Positions 52,610-61,833 of a stretch of DNA of 64,000 nucleotides are shown here, one piece after another; position 1 is the first letter of the stretch, and the number at the start of each line of letters is the position of its first letter. Source of the stretch: Bradyrhizobium liaoningense (GTDB lineage: Bacteria > Pseudomonadota > Alphaproteobacteria > Rhizobiales > Xanthobacteraceae); contig NZ_JAFCJS010000007.1 in NCBI RefSeq assembly GCF_018130825.1, positions 186,001 through 250,000 on the forward strand. The letters are read 5' to 3'. The notes beneath the pieces were generated by a model. It did not search any database and had not been told where the DNA came from. It worked only from the letters and a program-made list of their open reading frames with translations. The position numbers were made by a program, and so were the translations under genes.

Positions 52610-53174
52610 CCCGCTGATTGACGGACACCACCCGCCAGCCGGCCGCGAGCCGGTCGATCCGGGTCAGCGACAGCGGATCGATCACGAAGCGCAATGCCGC
52701 TTCCGGTGTGAGATCGAGCGCGATGCAGAGCGCGGCACGGATGGTGCCGGAATGCACGACGAGTGTTGCGGAGCCGGCTCCGATCCGCGACAGGCCCAGC
52801 CGGACGCGCGCGACCTGATCCCCAAAACTCTCGCCGCCCGGTGGTCTCAGGTGCGCAGGGTCGCTCCAGAATTGCGCATAGGCTTCGCCGCCGCTCGCTG
52901 CGAGCTCGTCATGTCGCCGGCCGGTCCAGTCGCCGAAATCCTGCTCGCCGAATTCACTCATCAACACCGGTTCGAGCCCCAGCGCGCGCGCTGTCTCGAT
53001 CGTGCGCCGCGCAGGGCTCGCATAGCTCGCAGCATCCCGCGGCAGGCGCGGCCGCAGCGCCTCCAGTTGCGCGCGGTCGGTGAGGTCCGCCGGTGCATCG
53101 GCGGCATGGATCGTCCCTTTGACGCCGTCGACGGGTGCATGTCGGATCAGCCAGAGGAAGGTCGGGCCTTCCAT
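52602..53174 (-). CDS. Histidine phosphatase family protein, alpha-ribazole phosphatase candidate
   Basis: 190 residues of the phosphoglycerate-mutase superfamily. The phospho-acceptor motif LIRHAPV carries the His (RHA rather than RHG). SPARRTIETARALG, GEQDFGDWTGRRHDELA and VVHSGTIRAAL (second catalytic His) complete the site. ATG 53174 has GGAGA upstream. Its place next to cobT suggests dephosphorylation of alpha-ribazole or adenosylcobalamin phosphate (CobC/CobZ role). The superfamily is broad, so this rests on context. Confidence 0.8.
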   Translation of the reverse strand: MEGPTFLWLIRHAPVDGVKGTIHAADAPADLTDRAQLEALRPRLPRDAASYASPARRTIETARALGLEPVLMSEFGEQDFGDWTGRRHDELAASGGEAYAQFWSDPAHLRPPGGESFGDQVARVRLGLSRIGAGSATLVVHSGTIRAALCIALDLTPEAALRFVIDPLSLTRIDRLAAGWRVVSVNQRVS

Positions 53175-53255
53175 ACTTATCTCCAGGGAAGTTGGTCGCT
53201 GTGGCAATAACGCTGCAACTGGTACATTGACTCTGTCTTGCTGGTAATCCTAGAT

Positions 53256-53440
53256 GCTCGCGACGGTTTCCCCGAGAGGGGATGAAAAGGGAATGCGGTG
53301 CGGGGAAATTGTCCCCAATGCCGTGGCTGCCCCCGCAACTGTGAGCGGATAATCCTTCGTCAGAAGCCACTGGGTCCTCGGTCCCGGGAAGGCGACGAAG
53401 CGGTCGTGACCCGCGAGCCAGGAGACCTGCCGTCAGCCGT
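53256..53440 (+). ncRNA. Cobalamin riboswitch 3 (upstream of TonB receptor)
   Basis: Blocks in order: GGTTTCCCC near 53265, GGGAATGCGGTG near 53290, GGCTGCCCCCGCAACTGTGA at 53325-53344, AGCCACTGGG near 53364, CCGGGAAGGCG near 53385 and the B12 box AGCCAGGAGACCTGCC (53416-53431). All canonical elements are close to consensus. It precedes a TonB-dependent receptor by about 130 nt, which includes further hairpins. Confidence 0.92.
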
Positions 53441-53512
53441 GGTCACACGCGAAGATGTCGGTCGGGGAGTACAGACATTCGGCTTCATCGTAGGGCTGAC
53501 AAGCCCGGGGTG

Positions 53513-53557
53513 AGACCTCGTTCGCTGTGACGTGCCACTGACGTCATACCGAGGTCT
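53513..53557 (+). promoter_or_regulatory. Nested hairpin over the ribosome site of the TonB receptor
   Basis: AGACCTCG (53513-53520) pairs perfectly with CGAGGTCT (53550-53557). Between them TGACGT (53528-53533) pairs with ACGTCA (53541-53546). The right outer arm contains the GAGG ribosome site before GTG 53564. A further hairpin GGGCT-gaca-AGCCC lies at 53493-53506. This looks like the expression platform of riboswitch 3, acting on translation. Confidence 0.6.
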
Positions 53558-53563
53558 AGACCC

Positions 53564-55918
53564 GTGTCTTCCATCCGTATCGTACGACCGCGCAGCGTCC
53601 TGCTTGCCTCTGCCGCGCTCACGTCCTTTGCCGTTCTCGATGTGCCTGCTGCGCTGGCGCAGCAGGCCCGCGAAGCCCTGCCGCCGATCGAGGTATCGCC
53701 CCAATCTCGCAAGCCGGCCAAACCGGCCGCCCGGGAAGCCCAGAGCACGCGCCGCGCGGCAGCGCGCAGACCTGCGGCGGCATCGGCCGCGCCAAAACCC
53801 ACCGTGCCGGCCGCAGCCGCGCAGACGCCGCTCAACACCAATGTGGTGGCGGAAAGCGCCTCGCGGCTTGGGCTGACCGTGCGGGAGATACCGGCGACCG
53901 TCGAAGTCATCTCGGCCCAGACCATGCGCGAGCAGGGCTATCGCACCGTGTCCGAGGTGGCGCAAGGAGCGGTCGGCGTGACTTCCGGCGACGCGCCGGG
54001 GGAGCCGGCGGGCTTCTCGATGCGCGGCTTCACCAACAGCCAGATCAACACGCTCTACAACGGCATCAAGATCGGCCCGCAGAACATGACCTCGCGGATC
54101 ATGGACACGGCCAACCTGGAAGCCGTGGAATTCCTGAAGGGTCCGGCCTCGCTGATCTCGGGCGAGGGCGCCGCCGGCGGCGCGATCAACCTCGTCACCA
54201 AGCAACCGCACACCGGAGCGATCCGGAACGAAGCGGACGTCTCGTACGACTCCCTGAATTCGTTCCGTGCGCATTACGGCTCGGGCGGCAGCACCAACGT
54301 TCAAGGCCTCGACTACCGCTTCGACATCAGCCGCTCCTCGCTGAACGGTTTTGTCGACGACACCTATACCAAGACGCTCGACGTCTCCGGCCAGCTCAAC
54401 TACCGCATCTCCGACAGCCTCAAGGTCTGGGGCGCGATCGAGTACCGCGAGGATCGCGGGAAGGCCTATTGGGGCGCGCCGCTGGTGCCGGTCGCCTTCA
54501 GCGGTTCGCACGCGACGGCAGGGATCGTCTCTGGCAATTACATCTCGAACTACAACAAAACCAATCTCGGTGCGGTCACCATCGACGATCGAACCTTCAA
54601 CACCAACTACAACGTTCTCGACAACCGCAACGTGGGGCAGGAAGTCTGGCTGCGCGGCGGCTTTGAACTGAAGCTCGCGCCCGACCTGACCTTGAAGAGC
54701 CAGGCCTATGGCTACGGCGCAGAGCGCACCTGGTTCAATAACGAGGTCGAGGCATTCAACTCCGGTACGAACCTGGTCGATCGCGAGCGCTTCTATGTTG
54801 CGCATAGCCAGCGGCTGGTCGGCAACATCACCGACCTGATATGGGATGCGAACATCGCCGGCTTCGACAACCGGATGGTCACGACGCTGTCGTCGAGCTA
54901 CCTCGATTTTGTCAGGCCGGGCGCCGCAAACTTCCCCGGCGACTCCGTTTCGCTGGTCCATCCTGACCGCGGCTTCTACGGCCTGCTCACGACGCAGCAG
55001 CAGACCGCGCGCATCGACAACGAGGCGCTGTCGTTCGAGGACCGGCTCAAGCTGACGCGCAGCTTCGCGCTGGTCGGCGGGCTGCGCGTCGAGCATATCG
55101 GGCTCGACCGCAACTCGACCGACGTCAACGGCCTGGTGAAGGCGGGCTTCCCGTTCACGAAAGACTGGGCGCCGGTGACGGGACGTATCGGCTACACCTG
55201 GGAGGCCGTGCCCGGCCTGACCTTCTTCAGCCAGTATGCGACCGGCGCCGACGTTTCCGCCAACAACATCTTCCTGTTGCTGCCGACCCAGCCGCTGGAC
55301 CTGACGACGTCGCGCACCTACGAGACCGGCGTCAAGCATCTGTTCTGGGACAATAGGGCGGAGTGGTCGTTCTCGGCCTACGATATCCTGCGCAAGAACG
55401 TCTATGCGGCGGCCGGCGGGCAGGCGCTCAACATCGCCGGGCGGCAGGAATCGAAGGGCGTCGAGCTCGCCGCCGCGGTGCGGCCGATCGAACCTTTGCG
55501 GCTGTGGGGCAACATCGCCTATGTCGATGCGCGCTATGCCGACTACAATTTCGCCGGCGGCTCGTTCTCCGGCAACACGCCGCCGAACGTGCCGCGCATC
55601 GTCGCCAATGCCGGTGCGTCGTATCGCTTCTTCACGCCGTGGCCGGTGGAGCTCGGTATCGTCGGCCGTCACGTCGGCGATCGCTACAACACCGACGCCA
55701 ACACCGTGACGATGAACGCCTATACGGTCGGCGACGTCTATGCCTTCGTCGACATCCCGAAGACCGTCTTCAATGCGGTCGACCAGGCCCGCCTGACCTT
55801 CCGGGTACGCAACTTCACCGACAAGCGCTACGCGATCTGGGGTGATCCGTTCTATCCCGACCAGATCCTCTTGGGCGCACCGCGCACCTACGAGATCTCG
55901 GCGGCGTTCAAATGGTAG
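53564..55918 (+). CDS. TonB-dependent receptor (siderophore-receptor type) under B12 control
   Basis: 784 residues from GTG 53564. A signal peptide (about 1-32, ending PAALAQ) is followed by a possible TonB box (LPPIEVS), an Ala/Pro/Arg-rich linker (about 46-86), a plug domain (IPATVEVISAQTMREQGYRT, then GFTNSQINTLYNGIKIGP and EFLKGPASLISGEGAAGGAINLVTK) and a 22-strand-type barrel ending in the aromatic FKW. Its sequence type is the FhuE/FpvA-like siderophore receptor rather than BtuB. Riboswitch control, however, points to uptake of cobalamin, a corrinoid or a cobalt chelate across the outer membrane. It is followed by a PepSY membrane protein. Confidence 0.9.
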   Translation: MSSIRIVRPRSVLLASAALTSFAVLDVPAALAQQAREALPPIEVSPQSRKPAKPAAREAQSTRRAAARRPAAASAAPKPTVPAAAAQTPLNTNVVAESASRLGLTVREIPATVEVISAQTMREQGYRTVSEVAQGAVGVTSGDAPGEPAGFSMRGFTNSQINTLYNGIKIGPQNMTSRIMDTANLEAVEFLKGPASLISGEGAAGGAINLVTKQPHTGAIRNEADVSYDSLNSFRAHYGSGGSTNVQGLDYRFDISRSSLNGFVDDTYTKTLDVSGQLNYRISDSLKVWGAIEYREDRGKAYWGAPLVPVAFSGSHATAGIVSGNYISNYNKTNLGAVTIDDRTFNTNYNVLDNRNVGQEVWLRGGFELKLAPDLTLKSQAYGYGAERTWFNNEVEAFNSGTNLVDRERFYVAHSQRLVGNITDLIWDANIAGFDNRMVTTLSSSYLDFVRPGAANFPGDSVSLVHPDRGFYGLLTTQQQTARIDNEALSFEDRLKLTRSFALVGGLRVEHIGLDRNSTDVNGLVKAGFPFTKDWAPVTGRIGYTWEAVPGLTFFSQYATGADVSANNIFLLLPTQPLDLTTSRTYETGVKHLFWDNRAEWSFSAYDILRKNVYAAAGGQALNIAGRQESKGVELAAAVRPIEPLRLWGNIAYVDARYADYNFAGGSFSGNTPPNVPRIVANAGASYRFFTPWPVELGIVGRHVGDRYNTDANTVTMNAYTVGDVYAFVDIPKTVFNAVDQARLTFRVRNFTDKRYAIWGDPFYPDQILLGAPRTYEISAAFKW

Positions 55919-55930
55919 GGCGCTGACCGC

Positions 55931-57352
55931 ATGATGGGCGCGATCATCCTGCTGCATCGCTGGCTCGGGGTCGCGTTCTGTCTCCTGTTCGCGATGTGGT
56001 TCGCGACCGGAATCGTGATGCACTTCGCTCCGTTTCCGTCGCTGACGGAAGCGGAGCGGGTTGCCGGCCTGGCGCCGGTGGGGCGCGCGCAGGCGACCAT
56101 GACGGTTGCCGATGCGATGACCGCGAGCGGGATCGTCGATGCTACGCGACTGCGCCTGATTCAGCGGAGCGATGGGCCGGTCTACATCGTGTCGGGGCCC
56201 TCGCGCCTCGGCGCCGTTCGCGCGACCGACGGGCAGGATGCCTCAGTGCGGTTGCCCGAGGTCGCGCTCGCCATCGCGGGTGCGCATGCGCGTCAACGCG
56301 GGCTCGATGCCGCGCATGCGGCGGTCGTTGCGCACGCCGACTACGACCAATGGAGCGTACCGAACGGCTTTGATCGACACCGGCCCTTGTTACGCGTGGC
56401 TCTCGGCGATGCGGCCGGCACGGAGGTCTACGTCTCGTCGCGCACCGGCGAGGTCGTGCTGGATACGACGCGAAGCGAGCGTGGCTGGAATCTCGCCGGC
56501 AGCGTGCTGCACTGGATCTATCCGACGATCCTGAGAAGCAATTGGAAGCTCTGGGATCGCGTAGTCTGGACGCTGTCGCTGCTGGCCCTGTTCGCAGCCT
56601 TGCTGGGTGCGGTGCTCGGGATCGTGCGTGTGAAGATGCGGGGACGCCAGCTCTCGTCGCCGTATCGCGGCTGGCACGCCCTGCATCATGTCATCGGCCT
56701 CGTGGCGACCGTCTTCGTGCTGACCTGGATCTTCAGCGGATGGCTCTCCATGGATCACGGCCGGCTGTTCTCGCGCGGACAGCTGACCTCGGCTGAAGCC
56801 GGCGTGATCAATGCTTCGCCGGACTGGACGATGGTCCCGTCACCCGATCGGAATCCCATCTCGTCCTTGACCCGCGAAGTCGAATGGTTCGCTTTCGACG
56901 GCAAGCTCTATCGACGCGAGCGGATTGATCTCGACACGCAGGTTGTGGTGCGGCCGGATGGTGCGGAGTCGCCGGTCCTCAGCGCACAGGAGATCGCGAC
57001 TCTGACGATGCGGCTTGCGACGGGCTGCGACGCGCCCTCCATCCTCGCGGGTAACGACGACTATCCCGCACAGTCCGCCGTCCCCGGGGCGCCCGTCTAC
57101 CGCTCGCGCTGCGGCGATGTCTGGTTCGATATCGACGCGGCCGACGGCCGTGTGCTGCAAAGGCTGGATGCCTCGCGGCGGGCCTATCGCTGGGCCTACG
57201 GCGCGCTCCACACGCTTGATTTTCCATTCCTCATGGCGCATCCGCGCCTCCGCGATATTCTGATCGTCGGCCTCTGCGCGCTCGGGCTGGTGTTCTCGAT
57301 CACCGGAATTGTCATCGGCTGGCGGCGGTTGCGCCAGTCTTTCGCCGGCTAG
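55931..57352 (+). CDS. PepSY-associated membrane protein (possible reductase)
   Basis: 473 residues with four predicted membrane segments (about 5-33, 210-232, 250-272 and 442-465) and two large periplasmic PepSY-like regions. Histidines in or near helices (His9, His31, His194, His252/253, His427) could bind heme or metal. Relatives next to TonB receptors are thought to reduce ferric siderophores in the periplasm. Here, 12 bp after the B12-controlled receptor, it may reduce or release a corrinoid or cobalt complex. Such a role is inferred from context only. Confidence 0.85.
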   Translation: MMGAIILLHRWLGVAFCLLFAMWFATGIVMHFAPFPSLTEAERVAGLAPVGRAQATMTVADAMTASGIVDATRLRLIQRSDGPVYIVSGPSRLGAVRATDGQDASVRLPEVALAIAGAHARQRGLDAAHAAVVAHADYDQWSVPNGFDRHRPLLRVALGDAAGTEVYVSSRTGEVVLDTTRSERGWNLAGSVLHWIYPTILRSNWKLWDRVVWTLSLLALFAALLGAVLGIVRVKMRGRQLSSPYRGWHALHHVIGLVATVFVLTWIFSGWLSMDHGRLFSRGQLTSAEAGVINASPDWTMVPSPDRNPISSLTREVEWFAFDGKLYRRERIDLDTQVVVRPDGAESPVLSAQEIATLTMRLATGCDAPSILAGNDDYPAQSAVPGAPVYRSRCGDVWFDIDAADGRVLQRLDASRRAYRWAYGALHTLDFPFLMAHPRLRDILIVGLCALGLVFSITGIVIGWRRLRQSFAG

Positions 57353-57647
57353 GGACGCCCGACAAACACAAAGTGCGAAAACAACCCCATGCACAGTAGC
57401 CGGTGATAATGGAATCAACGGCTTACGCGGGCATCGCCGCGATTTGACCCGTCGGGCAAAACAGGGGTATATTGCTATTATTCCGAAATTGATGTGTTGC
57501 CCCAAAGCTACGCTGTCTACCTATGAGTCCGGCGGCACCACGTAACTGGTGACTACGTCCGCGTTGCTCCAATAGCGACCAAGTTCGTGAGGCAGCGCAG
57601 TATGTCACAATGGGCCAGAAGCAGAAGAAGACACTTCCCAAGTCACC
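57353..57647. other. Intergenic stretch holding repeat copy 2, then no gene
   Basis: The first 140 bp are the repeat at 57361-57490. The remainder has lower GC and short ORFs without ribosome sites. Confidence 0.5.
57361..57490 (+). repeat. About 130-bp downstream-of-gene repeat, copy 2
   Basis: Begins 8 bp after the PepSY gene stop. It matches the minus-strand reading of 13734-13869 block by block, including a stretch of nearly 30 identical bases around AACCCCATGCACAGTAGCC. Orientation and distance relative to the upstream stop codon are the same in both copies. Confidence 0.8.
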
Positions 57648-58933
57648 TCAGACATCGCCCCACAACGTAGCAAGGCCGAAGGTGAACGCCCGAAAGACGA
57701 ACTCATCGCGCTCGATGATCATTCGTGGGCCCATCATCCCCCAGTTTGAGTGACCGGAGACCTCAATGCTGTCGATGAAGTTGACCTGGGGCAAGCGTAT
57801 GTAGGGAATGGACGGATGTGCGTTGGGATCGGAATACTCCACGCCGGTGGGGAACTCCGAGACCATAGGCCGGCAGTACCCAAATCCTCTAGTTGCTCCG
57901 TCGCGGAAATCGATACTTGCACCAACATGCGGCCCATTTCGAAGTAGAGTCTCCGCTCGTGTCGCGGCGTCTGGGGCCACGGCAAGGCAATCCAGCCGCC
58001 AATATCGGGGTAATAAGAAGGGGCAATGAACCGCGTGTGCTTTTCAGGTCGGTCTAAACCGCGTCGGGGCATCCCTAACGTCGGCACAAATTCATGCTGC
58101 ATGACTTGATTGGCCGGATACGGCGTCGCCCCATCATGATCGGTCAGTACGGGCCGACCGTAAGTGAATGGATGGATCGCCTCGCTATCGTGCTGCGTCG
58201 CGGGCAGCCAGAACCGCGGCCTTTCGGCCGGCCAAAGTTCATGCGCACGGTCTTTCCCTTGCCCGAAGAGCCGATAGCGGGCGTAGCTAAAACAGACAAC
58301 TCCCATTGGAATACGCGCTGCGGGTATTCCGCGGCTCTTGAGTGCCGCCGCGCCGGTCCGCGTCCAATACGAAGAACGTGTGATCAGATTGGCTTGCTCG
58401 CGACGAAATTGATCAAATCCCTTACGATCGGCGCGTTCGATCGTAGCGCCGCCAAACCTCAAGACTGATAGCGGACTGTCATACGCATCGTCCGACATAT
58501 AGGCCGTGCCAAACGCCAGCGTCTCTGCATCATCAAAGACGATGACGGCCGGTAACAAGTCCTTAGCAACTCCGCCGTTCTCAGTTGTCTCACCGCGGCA
58601 GGCTTGTGGCGGAACAAGGACGAGCCCCTTGCCATCACTCATCCGCCGGCCGAACACGCTTGGCGTAACCCCAAGCTCTGACGTGCGACTACCATCCGCG
58701 TAATTGATTTGACGCCCCCCGCAAGTGACAACGATATCGAAGTCTTGCGGCTCGCCTTTATAGGTAAGCTTTACTTTCAGGCGATAGTAGGTCCCGGTTT
58801 CCTGCTGTACAGATTTTACAAAATCCCAGTTGCCGCGAAGCGCTTGGATGACCAGTGAATGCTTCGCAGCAACGATCGCCGCAACAGATGCGACCACTCC
58901 GACCAGGAACAGGAGAGCTATCTTAGCCTTCAT
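57648..58933 (-). pseudogene. Exported or membrane-anchored protein of unknown function, frameshifted
   Basis: From ATG 58933 an N-terminal helix (MKAKIALLFLVGVVASVAAI) leads into a mature part with IVVTCGGRQINYADGSR, SELGVTPSVFGRRMSDGKG and FIAPSYYPDIGGWIALPWPQ. Near 57880-57930 the frame turns into Pro/Ser-rich nonsense. A frame one base away continues protein-like to the stop at 57648 (GYCRPMVSEFPTGVEYSDP, then ending TFGLATLWGDV). About 425 residues would result if the missing base were restored. I do not recognise the family. Lower GC than its neighbours suggests transfer. Confidence 0.6.
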
Positions 58934-59265
58934 ACTCGCTTCAAGGGTTCCACTGATCACGACGGCCCAGCGTGCGACCGGGATAATCTTCTCCCCTACA
59001 CGCAACACGATCGACGACCGCAACTTACGCAACCGAAGGTTAAGGCACAGTTTGCTCAAACTGCAACTTTGTTGACTTCCGCTTTGGGTCATTTTCGACG
59101 GTTTCAGCGCAGATTGTCAGCCGGCTGAGTTCCGCTTCTACCTCGTAAGCGTCCAACCGGAGCCTGTCCGGAAGCGTTGCGTCCGGCCAGACCCGTGTGA
59201 TTCAAGCTTCCAAACTGAAGGTCGAATCATGCGCCACGAACTTGTCGATTATGAATGGCTTGCCA

Positions 59266-60630
59266 TCAAGCCAACTGCGCCTCGATCTGCCGCGCCGCGC
59301 GCAGCAGCGTGCGGTCCTGACCGCGGCGGGCGATGATCTGGAGGCCGAACGGAAGCCCGTTTGCGTCGGTCCCGCAGGGGATCGAGATCGCGGGCAGGCG
59401 GGCATGATTGACGAACGGCGTGAACACGGCATGCGCACGCGGGCTCGCCGGGCGGCCGCCGATCGTGTCGGGCCCGAGCTGGGTGAACGGCCAGGCGACA
59501 CAAGGGACGGTCGGCGTGAGCAGCAGGTCGACCTCGGTGAAGAAGGCCGCGAAGGCATTGGCGATCGCCGCGCTCGCGATCAACGCTCCCCCAACGTCTG
59601 TGCTCGTCCACGACAGTCCTCGCTCGATTTGCCTTGCGATGTCGGGATCGAAGATAGTCGCATCCTTGATGAAGGTGTCGCCATAGAGTGCAGCGAGGCC
59701 GGCATGCTGAAGCGGCATGATCGCCTCTTCCGTGGCGCCCGCCGGCCAGACGGGATCGCGCTGCATGATGCGCAGGCCGGCGGCGGAGAGACGGGCGATG
59801 ACGGAAACGAGTCCATTGGCGACGACGTCGTCGACCGCAACGTCGAGCCCGAGGCGCGGCGAGAAGGCGATGCGAAGGCCGGCGACGTCGTCGGCCTCGC
59901 GTGAGATGACGGCCGAATCCGGGTCGCGCGGATCGATGCCGGCCATGGCCTCGAACGCCAGCGCGATGTCGGCGACATCGGCGGCGATCGGTGCGATCAC
60001 GGAGAGGCCGAAGAACGGTTCGGCGAAGCCGGGCCCATAGGGGATTGCGCCGTAGGACGGCTTGAAGCCGGCGACGCCGACATGGGCCGGCGGCCTGCGG
60101 CTGGAGCCGCCGGCATCGGTGCCGATCGCGAGCGGCACGAGGCCGGCCGCAACCGCAGCGGCCGGGCCGCCCGATGAGCCGCCCGGTGTCAACGCGGGAT
60201 CGAGCGGATGCCGCGTTGGTCCGAACAGCTGCGAGGTGGTGACGCCCTTGCTGGCGAATTCCGACGTCGCACCGATGCCGACGATGACAGCAGCGGCCTT
60301 GCGCAGGCGCTCGACCGCAATGGCATCGCGTGGCGCGATGAAATCGGCAAACAGGCGCGAGCCCTGCGTCACGCGCCAGCCGCCGACCCAGATGTTGTCC
60401 TTGACGATAACAGGGACGCCGGCGAGCGGCATGGTCTCGCCGGCGCGCAGGCGAGCATCGATCGCGGCGGCATCGGCGAGCGTGCGTTCGGGATCGATCG
60501 TGACGACCGCATTCAACGCCTTGGCTGCCTCGATCCGTGCGAGCGCGGCCTTTGCGGTCTCGCCGGCGCTGGTCCGTCCGGCCGCGACATCGGACGCGAT
60601 CTCGCGGGCGCTATGTGCTGGCTTTGTCAT
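59266..60630 (-). CDS. Amidase (amidase signature family)
   Basis: 454 residues. The triad is Lys77 (PVIVKDNI), the cis-Ser in GGSSGG (150-155) and the nucleophile Ser176 (GTDAGGSSRRP). The short N-terminus and the QGSRLFADFIAPRDAIAVERL block resemble bacterial amidases of unspecified substrate, such as biuret or allophanate-type enzymes. Its start overlaps the MFS gene's end by 20 bp, so the two are co-transcribed. Importer-plus-amidase suggests use of an amide as nitrogen source. Confidence 0.88.
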   Translation of the reverse strand: MTKPAHSAREIASDVAAGRTSAGETAKAALARIEAAKALNAVVTIDPERTLADAAAIDARLRAGETMPLAGVPVIVKDNIWVGGWRVTQGSRLFADFIAPRDAIAVERLRKAAAVIVGIGATSEFASKGVTTSQLFGPTRHPLDPALTPGGSSGGPAAAVAAGLVPLAIGTDAGGSSRRPPAHVGVAGFKPSYGAIPYGPGFAEPFFGLSVIAPIAADVADIALAFEAMAGIDPRDPDSAVISREADDVAGLRIAFSPRLGLDVAVDDVVANGLVSVIARLSAAGLRIMQRDPVWPAGATEEAIMPLQHAGLAALYGDTFIKDATIFDPDIARQIERGLSWTSTDVGGALIASAAIANAFAAFFTEVDLLLTPTVPCVAWPFTQLGPDTIGGRPASPRAHAVFTPFVNHARLPAISIPCGTDANGLPFGLQIIARRGQDRTLLRAARQIEAQLA

Positions 60631-61807
60631 GGCCTCCCCAGATCAGCGCCACTGTGCCACAGAGGGCGAGGCAAGCCAGGGCAAAGAACGCCGCGCCGAG
60701 GCCGGCCACACCATCGAAGATCGACACCAGCGCCGGCGCCGCCAGCAGGCCGGCATAGGACGCGGTCAGCACTGCGCCGGTGGTCTCGCCGATCCGGTCC
60801 TGTGGTGCCAGGCGGGCGATCTCGGCGATAAAGACGCCGTTCCAGCCCGACGCCGTCAGGCCGAACAGTGCGGCAACGATGAATTGCTCGCTGCGGCCGA
60901 GCGATGCGCCATCAAGGCCCAGCAGCGCGGCACAGAAGGCCATGCCGAGGCCGATGACGACGAGCACGGCGCGGGAGGCGTCGAGGCGCATCGCGACATA
61001 GCCCCAGCCGAGACGGCCGACCAGGCCGCCGGCCTGCGCGCAGGCGAGCGCCATGCCGGCCTCGATATGGCTGAGGCCGAGCTCGCGTGTGCCGAGCGTG
61101 ACGAAGACCGTGTTGAGGGACACCTGCATCGCGCTGAACGGCATCGAGGCCAGCGCCAGCATCGCGATCCGCCGGTCCGCGGTCACCAGCGCCAGCCGGG
61201 CACGTAGATCGAGCTTGGGCGGCGGGGCGACCTTGCCGGCATAGGCCGGCCGCAACCATTCGAACATCACGATCGCGAGCAGCGCGCAGACGCCCACCAA
61301 TGCATAGCACCAGGACGGCCCGAACGCGATGGCGATCGCGGGCAGGGCCAGCGAGCCGCAGACCGCGCCGATCTGGTTGCCGGTCTGGCGCACCGAGAAC
61401 ACGAAGGCGCGGCGCTCGGCGGTCACGAGCCGCGCCAGCAGCGCTGCGCTTGCGGGCGTCTCCGGCCCCATCGCGAGGCCGAGGCAGAGGCCCGCAGCCA
61501 GCAGGGCAGCGCTCGATCCGAGCGAAGCCAGCGCCATGCCGACGACGATGGCCGCCGCACAGAGACTTGCGATCCGCAGCGAGCCAAGGCGCGCGATGAA
61601 GCCGCCGCCCCAGAACGATGCGGGGATGCCGACCGCGAACACCGCGCAGGAGAACATCGAGAGCTGCCAGACCTCGATATGGGCGCGGGGCGCGACCACG
61701 CCGGGCGCGAACAAGGCGAGCGCGACGAGGGCCTGAAGCGCGGTCATCGCCCCCAGGGCCGGCAGCAACGCGGGTGCTGGCCGAGTGGCCGTATTTCCGT
61801 CTACCAT
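60611..61807 (-). CDS. MFS transporter
   Basis: 398 residues with about twelve hydrophobic segments. GGGFIARLGSLRIASLCAA between helices 2 and 3 is the MFS loop, and a related GGLVGRLGWGYVAMRLDASR appears at the start of the second half. No binding motif tells the substrate. It is the first gene of the unit with the amidase and is divergent from the transthyretin-like gene (26 bp between starts). Confidence 0.85.
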   Translation of the reverse strand: MVDGNTATRPAPALLPALGAMTALQALVALALFAPGVVAPRAHIEVWQLSMFSCAVFAVGIPASFWGGGFIARLGSLRIASLCAAAIVVGMALASLGSSAALLAAGLCLGLAMGPETPASAALLARLVTAERRAFVFSVRQTGNQIGAVCGSLALPAIAIAFGPSWCYALVGVCALLAIVMFEWLRPAYAGKVAPPPKLDLRARLALVTADRRIAMLALASMPFSAMQVSLNTVFVTLGTRELGLSHIEAGMALACAQAGGLVGRLGWGYVAMRLDASRAVLVVIGLGMAFCAALLGLDGASLGRSEQFIVAALFGLTASGWNGVFIAEIARLAPQDRIGETTGAVLTASYAGLLAAPALVSIFDGVAGLGAAFFALACLALCGTVALIWGGHDKAST

Positions 61808-61833
61808 GGCGGCGTGCTCATGGGAGGAACATT

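Noticed and set aside
53360..56023. 887-residue open frame antisense to the TonB receptor
   Set aside because: It also runs through riboswitch 3. Composition is typical of an antisense shadow; the receptor frame has a signal peptide, plug and barrel.
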